Below are positions 51,367 through 60,462 of a stretch of 64,000 nucleotides of DNA, piece after piece (within the stretch, counting starts at the first letter, position 1; every line of letters starts with the position of its first letter). Source of the stretch: DATARH01 sp963712835 (GTDB taxonomy: Bacteria; Pseudomonadota; Alphaproteobacteria; ATCC43930; CGMCC-115725). Below the pieces are notes generated by a model. That model saw nothing but the letters and a program-made list of their open reading frames with translations. It had not been told where the DNA came from and made no database searches. The stretch spans positions 248,001 through 312,000 of the forward strand of contig CAVQJJ010000005.1 in the NCBI GenBank assembly GCA_963712835.1. Direction: 5' to 3'. The position numbers and the translations under genes are program-made.

Positions 51367-52188
51367 CTAGTCGAAGAACACCAGGGTGCGGACTTCGATG
51401 CTCTCGCGCGGCGGGGCGTTTTCCGGCGTGCTGGGGTCGTCGAACGCGCCATGCGCCGAGAAGCGCGCGGCGCGCTGACGCGACGAGTCATAGCAGCTGA
51501 TGAGGATCGCCTCGTCCGGCTGCATCTTGGGGAAATAGTACCAGCGCTGATTGGGATTGTAGGTGACCGCATAAGTCTCGCCGGTGCGGTCGGGATAGCG
51601 CAGGTCGGACGGCAGCAGGTTGTCGTAGTCGAGGGTCTGCGAGTTGCAGAGCACCAGCGGCGAGCGCAGCAGCGGGCCGGCAATCGGCCGCCAGACATTG
51701 TTGATCGCGAAGCGGTGCTTCAACAGCTCGGTCGCCTCGTCGCCCATCAGGTCGCGCACACGCTGCGGGGCCGACCACGCGGTATAGTCGTTGTGGACAC
51801 GGCCGGCCGGCATCTTGACCGTGCTGCCGGGGCCGGATTTGGCGGCGTTGCGCACGATATGGTCGAAGGCGACGACCTTCTTCGCCCCGGTCGCCTGTTT
51901 CATCAGCGCTTCGCATTCGGGGTAGTAGACGGTGCGGATGATCTCCTCGTCGTAGAGGTCGGCGGCGGAGGTCTGGTGCTCGACGAGCGCGAAGCCCTCG
52001 CGGTCGAGCGACAGGCTGAGGCCGCGCCCGTCATGGACGGCGATCGCACGCTCTTCTTCCGTGGTGTTGCGCAGCGCGATACCGGGGCCGGGGTCGTAAT
52101 TGTAGGAATAGGGCTTTTCGTCCATCGGCGCGGTGAAATTGACCGGCGCTTGAATGCCCTTGAGATTAGGAATGGCCGACCCGTCCAT
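51367..52188 (-). CDS. CmcJ/NvfI-like oxygenase
   Basis: 273 residues from the ATG at 52188, which has GGAGG upstream (TTG at 52200 is part of that site). Motifs VPAG-HNDYT region (MPAGRVHNDYTAW), QRWYYFPKMQPDEA, SCYDSSRQRAARFSAHGAF and PRESIEVRTLVFF are those of CmcJ/NvfI-type Fe(II)/2OG-like oxidoreductases, known from cephamycin and fungal product pathways. It lies upstream of the flavoenzyme operon and could supply or modify its substrate. Confidence 0.82.
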   Translation of the reverse strand: MDGSAIPNLKGIQAPVNFTAPMDEKPYSYNYDPGPGIALRNTTEEERAIAVHDGRGLSLSLDREGFALVEHQTSAADLYDEEIIRTVYYPECEALMKQATGAKKVVAFDHIVRNAAKSGPGSTVKMPAGRVHNDYTAWSAPQRVRDLMGDEATELLKHRFAINNVWRPIAGPLLRSPLVLCNSQTLDYDNLLPSDLRYPDRTGETYAVTYNPNQRWYYFPKMQPDEAILISCYDSSRQRAARFSAHGAFDDPSTPENAPPRESIEVRTLVFFD

Positions 52189-52342
52189 GATGTCCTCCAA
52201 AGCGAGGTGCTGTGCGTTGATGGTGACAGTAGAGCAAAATATAATCAGAATGAACGGCCGTGCGACCTCATCGCACTGCTGTTACCATGATAATTTCTCA
52301 CCGCATCGATGAGATTTTCTAACGATTCACGCGCGTCTGGTG

Positions 52343-52530
52343 CTAGGCCGCCTCCGCTTGCGCCACCATCGGCGCGTCGCCGGCGATTGTCGTGCGGCGG
52401 ACATCGCGCGCTTTCTCGGGCGGTAACGGGCGGCCGCGATGCATCGTCTGGCGGTTGTCCCACGTCACCAGATCGCCCACCGCCCATCTGTACGAATGGG
52501 CAAACTCGCGCAAGAAAAACCCTCCGCGCA
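52343..52530 (-). pseudogene. TauD/TfdA dioxygenase 3' fragment
   Basis: About 60 codons (REFAHSYRWAVGDLVTWDN, QTMHRGRPLPPEKARDVRR, then the stop TAG at 52343-52345) match the C-terminus of the full TauD gene at 55366 in the same orientation, with about 88% nucleotide identity over ~160 bp. No start or upstream body remains. It is separated from its full-length relative by the low-GC island at 52.6-55.4 kb. Confidence 0.85.
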
Positions 52531-52591
52531 TCAAGCCATCAGCGGACGATAGGTCGCAATTACAAAAATAATATCGCCGTTAAAATACTAT

Positions 52592-53407
52592 TCATCCGGC
52601 GCCTCCACTTCCCCCAAACCCTATGGTGAAGTAAGCCGCCGATCCTTTATATTCTACCAGGAATCTTATGGCCCGTGGTATTTTGTGAGTTACGCCATTG
52701 AACGTCCAGGTGGAAAATGTCCCTATATTATCCACACTGGTTTGGCGTGAGATGTAGGGAGTTCCAGCACCGGTCGCCGGGTTCGCAAGGTTGACAAATG
52801 TGCACTGCCCAGCCAAGTCGTCACAACTTGGATCGCCTTGCGGTGTCCAATCTGCACTCATGTATCGCAAGAATATCGATCCCAACATCGCTGATAATTT
52901 GGGGCAAGTGCTTGGCGGTGTCTCAGGGATATTGACCTTTCCTGCGGGATTTATTGTAGGCGGCGGCGCATGTCGCTTTTTCTCTTGTTCCAAGATTTTC
53001 GCTTGTTCTAAAATTTTTATATCGAGATTATTGTAAGTCGAATTCTTCATCAGGTCGAAACCCATGAAGAGTGATGCAGTATTCGTCACCCGGTTGCCGG
53101 CAGCATCATTTATCGGAGAATAGTCAGCGTTTACCGCCGGGAAAACCAATCTTATTCGAGCAGCATAATCAATGACATGCGGATAGGACCACCCATCGCT
53201 TGCTGCGAAACTCCAGACAGTTTCATTAGGATCAGCCTCAATTGCATAGCACCAGTCATTCCCGGCATTCGCGCCTTCGTTGGTGAAAAAGCTGTTCTTT
53301 ATTGCGTCCGCCAACTTAGAATAGTCTGGTTGTTGCGCGCTTGCTGTCGCCGTAGTACCGCCAACCGCAAATGCTAGCGCGACACAAAGAAGGGCCAGTT
53401 GCTTCAT
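52592..53407 (-). CDS. Secreted protein of unknown function
   Basis: 271 residues. Signal peptide (LALLCVALAFAVGGTTATASA). The mature part has WCYAIEADPNETVWSFAASD, IKILEQAKILEQEKKRHAPP and paired Cys, ending Gly-rich. No domain recognised. Codon use and GC are lower than in the flanks. It lies in the island bracketed by TauD 3' ends and is divergent from the cyclase-TPR gene. Confidence 0.6.
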   Translation of the reverse strand: MKQLALLCVALAFAVGGTTATASAQQPDYSKLADAIKNSFFTNEGANAGNDWCYAIEADPNETVWSFAASDGWSYPHVIDYAARIRLVFPAVNADYSPINDAAGNRVTNTASLFMGFDLMKNSTYNNLDIKILEQAKILEQEKKRHAPPPTINPAGKVNIPETPPSTCPKLSAMLGSIFLRYMSADWTPQGDPSCDDLAGQCTFVNLANPATGAGTPYISRQTSVDNIGTFSTWTFNGVTHKIPRAIRFLVEYKGSAAYFTIGFGGSGGAG

Positions 53408-53553
53408 GAGTCCCTCCCTGATCTCGGACTAAAATATCGCGCTTAAATTCGGTGGCGCAATCAAATTTCTCGTTGACGCGCGAACGGCTACCCAGCGGTG
53501 CGGCAATCCTTTAAGTTCAGCCAACGCTCAGTTTTGTGCCGGCTCGGGAACAA

Positions 53554-55362
53554 ATGCGCGTATCCAACAGCGACCTGAGAGGATGGGTTGGAGTTGGCAG
53601 GGCCACGCTCGCGGTGGTGTTTACGGATGTCATCGCCTCGACTGCGCTTCGCGAGACGTATAAAGACGAGCATATGGGGGAGCTGTTCAGCTCTCACTTC
53701 ACAAAAATTAGAAATTTAATATCCGAGCACAACGGCTTTCTCGTTAAGACGACCGGCGATGGTGTTCTGGCCGTATTCCGGACGGCGGGGCACGCTCTCG
53801 ATTTTGCCCGAGAGCTTCTAAAGGACGCCGAAAGCACGATCCTTAAGGTCCGCGTCGGTATTCATGTGGGTGCGGTAGATGTTGGCGAGGTCGACGTCAC
53901 TGGCATTGAAGTACACACGGCGGCTCGGCTTTTAAGCAAGATCAAGGGTCCTGAAATTTGGTTGACGGACCGCGCGAAGGCCGACATCGACGCCTTGGGT
54001 GCGACCCATCAAAGGAATTTGACCTGGCTTCGGCATCCGCGCATGCGATTGCGCGGTTTGAGCCAAAAAGCATTTACGCTATGGTCCGTTGTAGAGGGCG
54101 AGATTGCACCGGAAAAATTTGAACCACCGACCAAAACAAGTACATCTCAATCGCGCTTCAGCAATCGGCCTGCCATTGCGGTGCTGCCTTTTAACAATTT
54201 GAGCCCACTGCCAGACCAGAACCATATAACCGACGGTATTGTTGAAAATATAATCGACGAACTGGCAAGTTGCCGGATGTTTCCGGTAATTGCACGCAAT
54301 TCCAGCTTCGCCTTTAAAGATAAAGCCCTGGCGATTACCGAGATAGGGCGGCGGCTCGGTGCGCATTACGTCATGGAAGGTAGTTTCAATCGAACGCAGG
54401 AACGCGTTCGTATCTCAGTTCGTCTCGTTGATGCCACGACCGGCATTCAGATGGTTTCAGAGAGATTTGACCAGGCATTTGAAAGATTCGTCGAGATTCA
54501 AGATGAGATAACGGAAATGATAGTAGGATCATTAGCCCCAGAATTAGCCAGGGCTGAACGCCTAAGGGTAAATCAAAAAACCACTCTGAAACCAAGTTCG
54601 TACGAATATTTTTTGCGTGGGCAAGAGGCGCATTATCGGTATACGCGAACCGATAATGCAATCGCGCAGAACCATTTGAATAAAGCCATAGAAGCAGATT
54701 CAGGGAATGCTCAGGCGTACGCGCTGTTGGCACACGCTATCATACATGCGGTGCAACTTGGTTGGCGGAGAGACGAACGGCATAATTATGTCGTTGCAGA
54801 TCAGCATGCGAAGAACGCCATTGCTTTAGATCCACGAGCTCCGTTCGCGCATTTTGCTTACGGTGCCACCTCGATGTTTTTGGGACGGATCGATCAGGCG
54901 CTTCATGAAATGCGCGAAACCGTCAAAATCAACCCCAGCCATGCGGGCGCACACGCAATCATGTGCCACTTACTTTGCTACGTTGAACAGCCGCAGGAGG
55001 CGCTCAAGTCGGTGGAATGGGCACTCCGGCTAAGCCCTTATGATCCGCGGCTAGGGTTATGGCTCGCAGGCCAGTCGCAAGCGTACTATTTCCAAGAAAA
55101 TTATGAGAAAGCGGCGGAGGTCGGTCGGGAAGCCCTGCTTTTGATAGCAGAAAACCCAATAGCCCAGCGCTTTACAGCCGCCAGCCTAGGACAACTCGGG
55201 CTCATCGTTGAGGCTGCGGATTTGATCGAGACATTAAGGCGGTCACCATCACCTTCGATCAGCAGCATTCGCGATGCGGTACGCCACCTGTACCGCGATG
55301 GGCGGATGATAGATCACATGCTCGATGGGCTGAGAAAAGCCCAGTTACCCGAGACTGACTAA
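53554..55362 (+). CDS. Class III cyclase with TPR repeats
   Basis: 602 residues from the ATG at 53554 (a GTG at 53536 is in frame). N-terminal cyclase domain (about 22-165): VVFTDVIASTALRE and HNGFLVKTTGDGVLAVF carry the metal Asp residues and the Lys before TGD; the transition-state Asn is His (EVHTAARLL). A TolB-like linker (PAIAVLPFNNLSPLPDQ) and TPR repeats (about 340-600) follow. No membrane segment. cAMP or cGMP synthesis regulated by TPR partners is the usual role. GC is lower than in surrounding genes. Confidence 0.85.
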   Translation: MRVSNSDLRGWVGVGRATLAVVFTDVIASTALRETYKDEHMGELFSSHFTKIRNLISEHNGFLVKTTGDGVLAVFRTAGHALDFARELLKDAESTILKVRVGIHVGAVDVGEVDVTGIEVHTAARLLSKIKGPEIWLTDRAKADIDALGATHQRNLTWLRHPRMRLRGLSQKAFTLWSVVEGEIAPEKFEPPTKTSTSQSRFSNRPAIAVLPFNNLSPLPDQNHITDGIVENIIDELASCRMFPVIARNSSFAFKDKALAITEIGRRLGAHYVMEGSFNRTQERVRISVRLVDATTGIQMVSERFDQAFERFVEIQDEITEMIVGSLAPELARAERLRVNQKTTLKPSSYEYFLRGQEAHYRYTRTDNAIAQNHLNKAIEADSGNAQAYALLAHAIIHAVQLGWRRDERHNYVVADQHAKNAIALDPRAPFAHFAYGATSMFLGRIDQALHEMRETVKINPSHAGAHAIMCHLLCYVEQPQEALKSVEWALRLSPYDPRLGLWLAGQSQAYYFQENYEKAAEVGREALLLIAENPIAQRFTAASLGQLGLIVEAADLIETLRRSPSPSISSIRDAVRHLYRDGRMIDHMLDGLRKAQLPETD

Positions 55363-55365
55363 CCT

Positions 55366-56253
55366 CTACGCCGCCGCGGCCTGTGCCACCGTCGGCGCGT
55401 CGCCGGCGAGCGTGGTGCGGCGGACGTCGCGCGCTTCCTCGGGCGGGAACGGGCGGCCGCGGTGCATGGTCTGGCGGTTGTCCCACATCACCAGATCGCC
55501 CACCGCCCATTTGTGCGAATAGACGAACTCGCGCTGCGTCGCGTGCTCGATGAGGTCGCGCAGGAAAGCGCGCGCCTCGGGGATCGGCCAGCCGACGATC
55601 GCGCCGGCATGCGAGGCCAGGTATAGCGATTTGCGGCCAGTCACCGGGTGGGTGCGCACCAGCACCTGGCGCACCGGCTTGAAGCGCTCGCGCTCCTCGT
55701 CGGTGATGTCGAAAAAGCCGATCTGCTGGCGCGAATAGATCTGGCTGTGCTCGCAGACGAGGCCCTCGCATTGCGCCTGGATTTCCGGGTCGAGCGCGTC
55801 CCAGGCGGCGCGCATGTCGGCGAACTCGGTGTTGCCGCCCTTCGACGGGATCTTGCGCGCGTGCAACAGCGAGTATTTCGCGGGCGTCGCCTTGAATGAG
55901 CTGTCGGAATGCCAGAGGCGATTGCCGAGGCTGAAAAGGCGCCGGCGATCGTCGCGCGCCATCGGCTTGTGGTTCTGGTCGAGGTTGGAGACATCGGCGA
56001 AGGTCGGCGGCAGGCGATACTCGTTCTCGGCGCGCAGGCCGGTGTTGAGGGTCAGCTCGATCTCGCCGAGGCTGCGGGTGAAGTCGAGCTGCTGCTCGTC
56101 GTCGATGTCCTGCTCGTGGAACACCAGCACCGCGTATTTGTCCATGCCGGCATGGATCGCCGCGACCTGTTCCGTACTGAGCCGGCGGCGCATGTCGATG
56201 CCGGACACCTCGCCGGCAAAGCATGGGCCGATCTGGCGGATGGCGACGGTCAT
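55366..56253 (-). CDS. TauD/TfdA-family 2OG dioxygenase
   Basis: 295 residues, intact. Start MTVAIRQIGPCFAGEVSGID. Metal motif LWHSDSSFKATPA, distal motif MWDNRQTMHRGRP and 2OG Arg region RDVRRTTLAGD. Typical TfdA/TauD fold acting on a herbicide-like acid, sulfonate or similar. Its 3' end is the partner of the 52343 fragment across the low-GC island. Confidence 0.93.
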   Translation of the reverse strand: MTVAIRQIGPCFAGEVSGIDMRRRLSTEQVAAIHAGMDKYAVLVFHEQDIDDEQQLDFTRSLGEIELTLNTGLRAENEYRLPPTFADVSNLDQNHKPMARDDRRRLFSLGNRLWHSDSSFKATPAKYSLLHARKIPSKGGNTEFADMRAAWDALDPEIQAQCEGLVCEHSQIYSRQQIGFFDITDEERERFKPVRQVLVRTHPVTGRKSLYLASHAGAIVGWPIPEARAFLRDLIEHATQREFVYSHKWAVGDLVMWDNRQTMHRGRPFPPEEARDVRRTTLAGDAPTVAQAAAA

Positions 56254-56367
56254 AGCGCGGCTCCCTGAAGCGGTGTCGGAAGTTTACGAAGCGATCGCCC
56301 AGTTGTCAGCGAAAGTCGCTGCATTGCGGTCCCGCGTCGGTCGAGGGTCCCTTCGGTCGCGCCTCCA

Positions 56368-56622
56368 AGTCGGACTCAAAATGAAATCAACCCGGTCAAC
56401 GAGCGACGAGGCGGAGGTTCAAGTTCCACCCTCGGCTGAGGCTTAAGCCATTGACCCGCCGGTACGGTGGCCCTGGGCCCCCGCTTTCGCGGGGGAGACG
56501 ATAATTGTGCCCCTGGATTCCCGCTTTCGTGGGAAAGACGAAGAAATCCAGCTCATTCGGAAACGTTGAATTCATTTCAAGTCAGCCTCTCACGAGGTGC
56601 GAAGCGCCGTCTCGAACGACGC
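56368..56622. repeat. Composite repeat, copy B
   Basis: Same architecture as copy A at 23357-23590: left arm GACTCAAAATGAAATCAACC (56373-56392), right arm with TTGAATTCATTTCAAGTCAGC (56566-56586), an inverted REP-like pair inside (CCCCCGCTTTCGCGGGGGAG and TTCCCGCTTTCGTGGGAAAG) and the shared tract AAGAAATCCAGCTCATT. Intergenic region 56254-56641 holds no gene. Confidence 0.75.
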
Positions 56623-56641
56623 ACAACGCTGATTTTCCGCC

Positions 56642-58561
56642 TCAAAAACTCAGCCGCGTCTTAAACACCAGCTCGGCATAGAAATAGAGCTCGGCGTCGA
56701 GCGCGCGCTTGATGTTCTCGGCGCGGCGGAAGCCGTGCTGCTCGCCGGCGAACAACAGGAAGCCGCACGGAATGCCGCGCCGGCGCAGCGCGTCGACCAT
56801 CATCTCGGTCTGGTTCGGCGGCACCACACGGTCTTCGCTGCCTTGGAAAAAGATGACCGGCGCCGAAAGCCCATCGACATGGCTGATCGGCGAGCGCTCG
56901 CGGTAGAGCGCTTCCTCCTGCGGGTAGGGGCCGATCAGCCAGTCGAGATAGCGGCTCTCGAATTTGTGCGTGTCGCGGGCGAGCGCGGCGACGTCGCTGA
57001 CCCCGTAATGGCTCGCGCCGCCCTTGAAGAAATCGCGTTGCGCCAGCGCCGCCAGCACTGTGTAGCCGCCGGCGCTGCCGCCGGTGATCACGGCGCGCTG
57101 GGCATCCGCCAGCCCCTCGGCGCAGACATGCTTCGCGGCGTTGACACAATCATTGACATCGACGACGCCCCATTGCCCCTTCAGCCGCTCGCGATAGGCG
57201 CGGCCGTAACCGGTGCTGCCGCCGTAATCGACATCGATCACCGCGATGCCGCGGCTCGTCCAATATTGGATGCCGAGGCTGAGGCTCGACGAGGCCGACG
57301 AGGTCGGCCCGCCATGGCATTTGACGACAAGCGGCGGTTTCTCGCCGGCTGGCGCGGCGAAATCCGGGTTGAGCGGCGCGTAGTAATTGGCGAAGGCGGT
57401 GAGGCCATGCTGGGTCGGGAATTCGATCTGCCGCCCGGCGGAGAAGAAGCGTTGCAGATCGGGGTCGGCGGCCGCGGCGGAGGATTGCCGCAGCAATTCG
57501 GTGGCGCCGGTCTCCGAGTCGATGACGACGATCGCGCCGGGGCCGGTGGGCGAGCCGGCGCCGCAGACGATCTTGCCGCTGCAGGTTTTGACGGAGCCGA
57601 ACTCGCTGTAGGGCAGCGCCAGCGGCGTCAGCTTGCCGGCGGCGATGTCGAGTCGTGCCAGCACGGTATGTTCCGCCTCGCCATAGGTGCAGACGATCTG
57701 CGCCGCGGAAAGGAACGCATAGCTCGCCTGGCCGAACACCCATTGCGCCGGGCAGAAATCCGCCTCGCGCGGGCAGAGCGGGTGCGCCGTGCCGTTGTCG
57801 CCGACGCGGTAAAGGTTCCACCAGCCGCTGCGGTCGGAGATGAAATGGAGCGCGCCGTCGGGCGACCACAACGGCTGGGCGATCGACTCGCTGTCGCCGC
57901 CGGCGATCTTGCGCCGCCGCGCCAGGCCGCCATCGTCGGCGATCTCGGCGACCCACAATTCGGTGCCGACCCACGGCATGTTCGGATGGTTCCACGACAG
58001 CCAGGCGAGGCGCTTGCCGTCAGGCGACAGCCGCGGCGCGCCGTAAAAATCGCTGCCCTCGACCAGCACGCGCCCGGCGCCGATCGCGCCGAAATTCACC
58101 GCGACGATCGTGTTGTCGACCTGTCCGCTCGGCTCATGCGCCTCGCGCACCCCGATCCAGCGCTGGCGCGCTTCGTCGATCACGCCATCGGCGTAACGGT
58201 AGCGGACGCCGTCGCCGGGCGCGGGTGTCAGCGGCTCGGCAGTGCCGCCCGGCGCAAGGCGATAGAGCCGCTGGTCGGCGAAATTGCTGAAATAGGCGAC
58301 GCCGCGATGCACCGTCACCGCGCCGCCGCCATATTCGTGGACGCGGGTGCGGACATTGTACGGCGCGGGGGTCACATCCTCGCGGCCGCCCTCGTTGGTG
58401 CGGTGCACCAGCACATTGCGCCCGCCTTCGCCGGGCCGGCTTTCGGTCCAGTAGATGTCGGCGCCGTCGACAATGACCCCGCCAAGCCCGATCGTCTCGG
58501 CGACGATCAGATCCGAGGTGATCGGCGACTTCCACGCGCCATAGGGGAGGGTTTCGGGCAT
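56642..58561 (-). CDS. S9-family prolyl oligopeptidase-like peptidase
   Basis: 639 residues from the ATG at 58561 (MPETLPYGAWKSPI), with AGGAGGTG six bases upstream. N-terminal beta-propeller, then the alpha/beta hydrolase domain with Ser motif GGSAGGYTVLAALAQ, Asp in QGSEDRVVPPNQT and His in GEQHGFRRAENI. A dipeptidyl or acylaminoacyl peptidase-like enzyme. The longer frame to 59533 is a false fusion made by the frameshift in the upstream Gfo/Idh gene. Confidence 0.9.
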   Translation of the reverse strand: MPETLPYGAWKSPITSDLIVAETIGLGGVIVDGADIYWTESRPGEGGRNVLVHRTNEGGREDVTPAPYNVRTRVHEYGGGAVTVHRGVAYFSNFADQRLYRLAPGGTAEPLTPAPGDGVRYRYADGVIDEARQRWIGVREAHEPSGQVDNTIVAVNFGAIGAGRVLVEGSDFYGAPRLSPDGKRLAWLSWNHPNMPWVGTELWVAEIADDGGLARRRKIAGGDSESIAQPLWSPDGALHFISDRSGWWNLYRVGDNGTAHPLCPREADFCPAQWVFGQASYAFLSAAQIVCTYGEAEHTVLARLDIAAGKLTPLALPYSEFGSVKTCSGKIVCGAGSPTGPGAIVVIDSETGATELLRQSSAAAADPDLQRFFSAGRQIEFPTQHGLTAFANYYAPLNPDFAAPAGEKPPLVVKCHGGPTSSASSSLSLGIQYWTSRGIAVIDVDYGGSTGYGRAYRERLKGQWGVVDVNDCVNAAKHVCAEGLADAQRAVITGGSAGGYTVLAALAQRDFFKGGASHYGVSDVAALARDTHKFESRYLDWLIGPYPQEEALYRERSPISHVDGLSAPVIFFQGSEDRVVPPNQTEMMVDALRRRGIPCGFLLFAGEQHGFRRAENIKRALDAELYFYAELVFKTRLSF

Positions 58562-58563
58562 CA

Positions 58564-59533
58564 CTACACCTCCTGCGTCGCCACCCCGGTACGGATCGCG
58601 TCGGCGATCGCGACAAAGCTGTTGGTGACATTGAGAATTGTCTCCGGCGTCACTGGGTAGGGTGCGCTTCCGTCGATCGCATCGGCGAAATGCTCGAGAT
58701 TGGTCCGCACCGAGTTCGATCTCCGGATATTTGAGGCGGATCGCCTCGGCGCGGCTCTTGCGGATGATGATGTCGGTCCGGCTGACCGCCTCCGCCGAGC
58801 CGTTGCGCCCGAATGCCTGCACCCGAAAGAACATCGGGGTGGAGCGCACCGCCGCCAGCGTGCCGCCGACGCCCGAGGCGAATTCGAGCAGCACCGACAG
58901 GCTGTCCCACGGGTCGGGGCCGGGCTTCAGCGAGAGGAATTGCGTGTGCGTCCGCCGCACCGGCCCGGCAATGCGGACGAGCGTGTCGAGCACATGGATG
59001 CCGGTGCCGGTCATCCCGCCGGCCGGCGTCTCATCGAAGCTCTCGCGCCATGCGGTGAACCCGGCCGCGACCTCGTTCGAGAAATTGCCCTCGACATGGA
59101 TGAGCGGCCCCAATTCGCCGCTCTCCGCGAGCCGGATCACCTCGGCGATCGCCGGGAAATAGCGTTTGTCGGTGCCGATGCCGAGCACCACCCCGGCCTC
59201 GCGACAGGCGGCGACGGCGCGCGCGCAGCCCTCGCGCGTCAGCGCCAGCGGCTTTTCGCAGAACACATGCTTGCCGGCGCCGGCCACGGCCACGACCTGG
59301 TCGACATGCCGGGTGTGCGGCGTCGCCAGCACCACGGCCTTGATCGACCGGTCGGCCAGCGCCTCGGCGAGGCTGTTGCCGGCGAGCAAATGGTGGGTTT
59401 CGAGGAACTCGCGGTGCTGCGACGGGTCGCGGCTGACCGCGCGGGTGAAGCGGATCTTGTCGCTCTTGCCCTGCACCGCTTCGACCAGGGTCTTGCCCCA
59501 GCGGCCGAGCCCGACGATTGCCGCGTCGATCAT
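58564..59533 (-). pseudogene. Gfo/Idh/MocA oxidoreductase, single +1 frameshift
   Basis: From the ATG at 59533: NAD motif AIVGLGRWGKTLVEA, EKPLALTREG and TGTGIHVLDTLVRIAG, up to KYPEIEL; then the frame shifts. Deleting one C near 58710-58711 restores ELVRTNLEHFADAIDGSAPY and the natural stop (TAG at 58564-58566), just before the S9 peptidase start. About 322 residues once joined. Again either a sequencing error or a true mutation. Confidence 0.85.
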
Positions 59534-59581
59534 CTGCTGTCATCCTTGGAAAAGCGCATCGTCCGATCCTAGAGGCATGTC

Positions 59582-60436
59582 ATGACCTACCACACGATCT
59601 CCGTAAACAAGATCGCCGGCGCGCTCGGCGCGGAAATCTCCGGCGTCGATCTGGCGCGCAGCAATCTCGATGATGAGGTGATTGGCGAAATCCGCCAGGC
59701 GCTCGTTGAGAATTGCGTCATTTTCTTCCGCGACCAGAACCTGACCCCGGACCAGCATCTCGCGTTCGGCCGGCGGTTTGGCGAATTGCAAATCCACGAT
59801 TTCGTCGGGGGCATGGAGGACAACGAGCAGATCCTCGAAGTCCGCAAGGAAGCCGACGAGATGAGAAATTTCGGCGGAGGCTGGCACAGCGATGTGAGCT
59901 ATCTCGAAAAGCCGGCGCTGGGCTCGGTACTCTATGCCCGCGAAGTGCCCGCCTATGGCGGCGACACAATGTTTGCCAATCAATACCTTGCCTATGAAAC
60001 CCTGTCGGACGGCCTGAAGGACATGCTCGGCCGGATGCGGGCAATGCACAGCGCGCGCAAGTCCTACGGGCTCTATTCGGTGCGCGCCGCCGACAAGGGC
60101 AAGCGATCGATGGACATCCGCTTCACCGACGAGGCGCATGGCGAGGTCGACCATCCGGTGGTGCGCACCCATGTCGAGAGCGGCCGCAAATGCCTTTACG
60201 TGCATGGCGGCTTTACCACCCGCTTCGAGGACATGACCGAGGAGGAGAGCGCGCCGCTGCTCAACTATCTCTACCAGCACGCGGTGCGCCCCGAATTTAC
60301 CTGCCGCTTCCGCTGGGAGAAGGGATCGATCGCGTTCTGGGACAATCGCTGCGTCCAGCACAACGCGATCAACGACTACAACGGCCAGCGCCGGGTCATG
60401 CACCGTGTGACGATCGGGGGCGAGCGGCCGGTTTAG
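59582..60436 (+). CDS. TauD/TfdA-family 2OG dioxygenase
   Basis: 284 residues. HSD metal motif in GWHSDVSYLEKPAL, distal His in FWDNRCVQHNAINDY and 2OG Arg in RVMHRVTIGG. Intact TauD fold, substrate unknown. The alcohol dehydrogenase follows after 26 bp on the same strand. Confidence 0.93.
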   Translation: MTYHTISVNKIAGALGAEISGVDLARSNLDDEVIGEIRQALVENCVIFFRDQNLTPDQHLAFGRRFGELQIHDFVGGMEDNEQILEVRKEADEMRNFGGGWHSDVSYLEKPALGSVLYAREVPAYGGDTMFANQYLAYETLSDGLKDMLGRMRAMHSARKSYGLYSVRAADKGKRSMDIRFTDEAHGEVDHPVVRTHVESGRKCLYVHGGFTTRFEDMTEEESAPLLNYLYQHAVRPEFTCRFRWEKGSIAFWDNRCVQHNAINDYNGQRRVMHRVTIGGERPV

Positions 60437-60462
60437 GGTTGCTCCTGAGTCGCCGGCGAGAA

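Noticed and set aside
56642..59533. A 963-residue Gfo/Idh-peptidase fusion protein
   Set aside because: The join depends on a +1 shift; the peptidase has its own ribosome site and start, and the corrected Gfo/Idh frame has its own stop.
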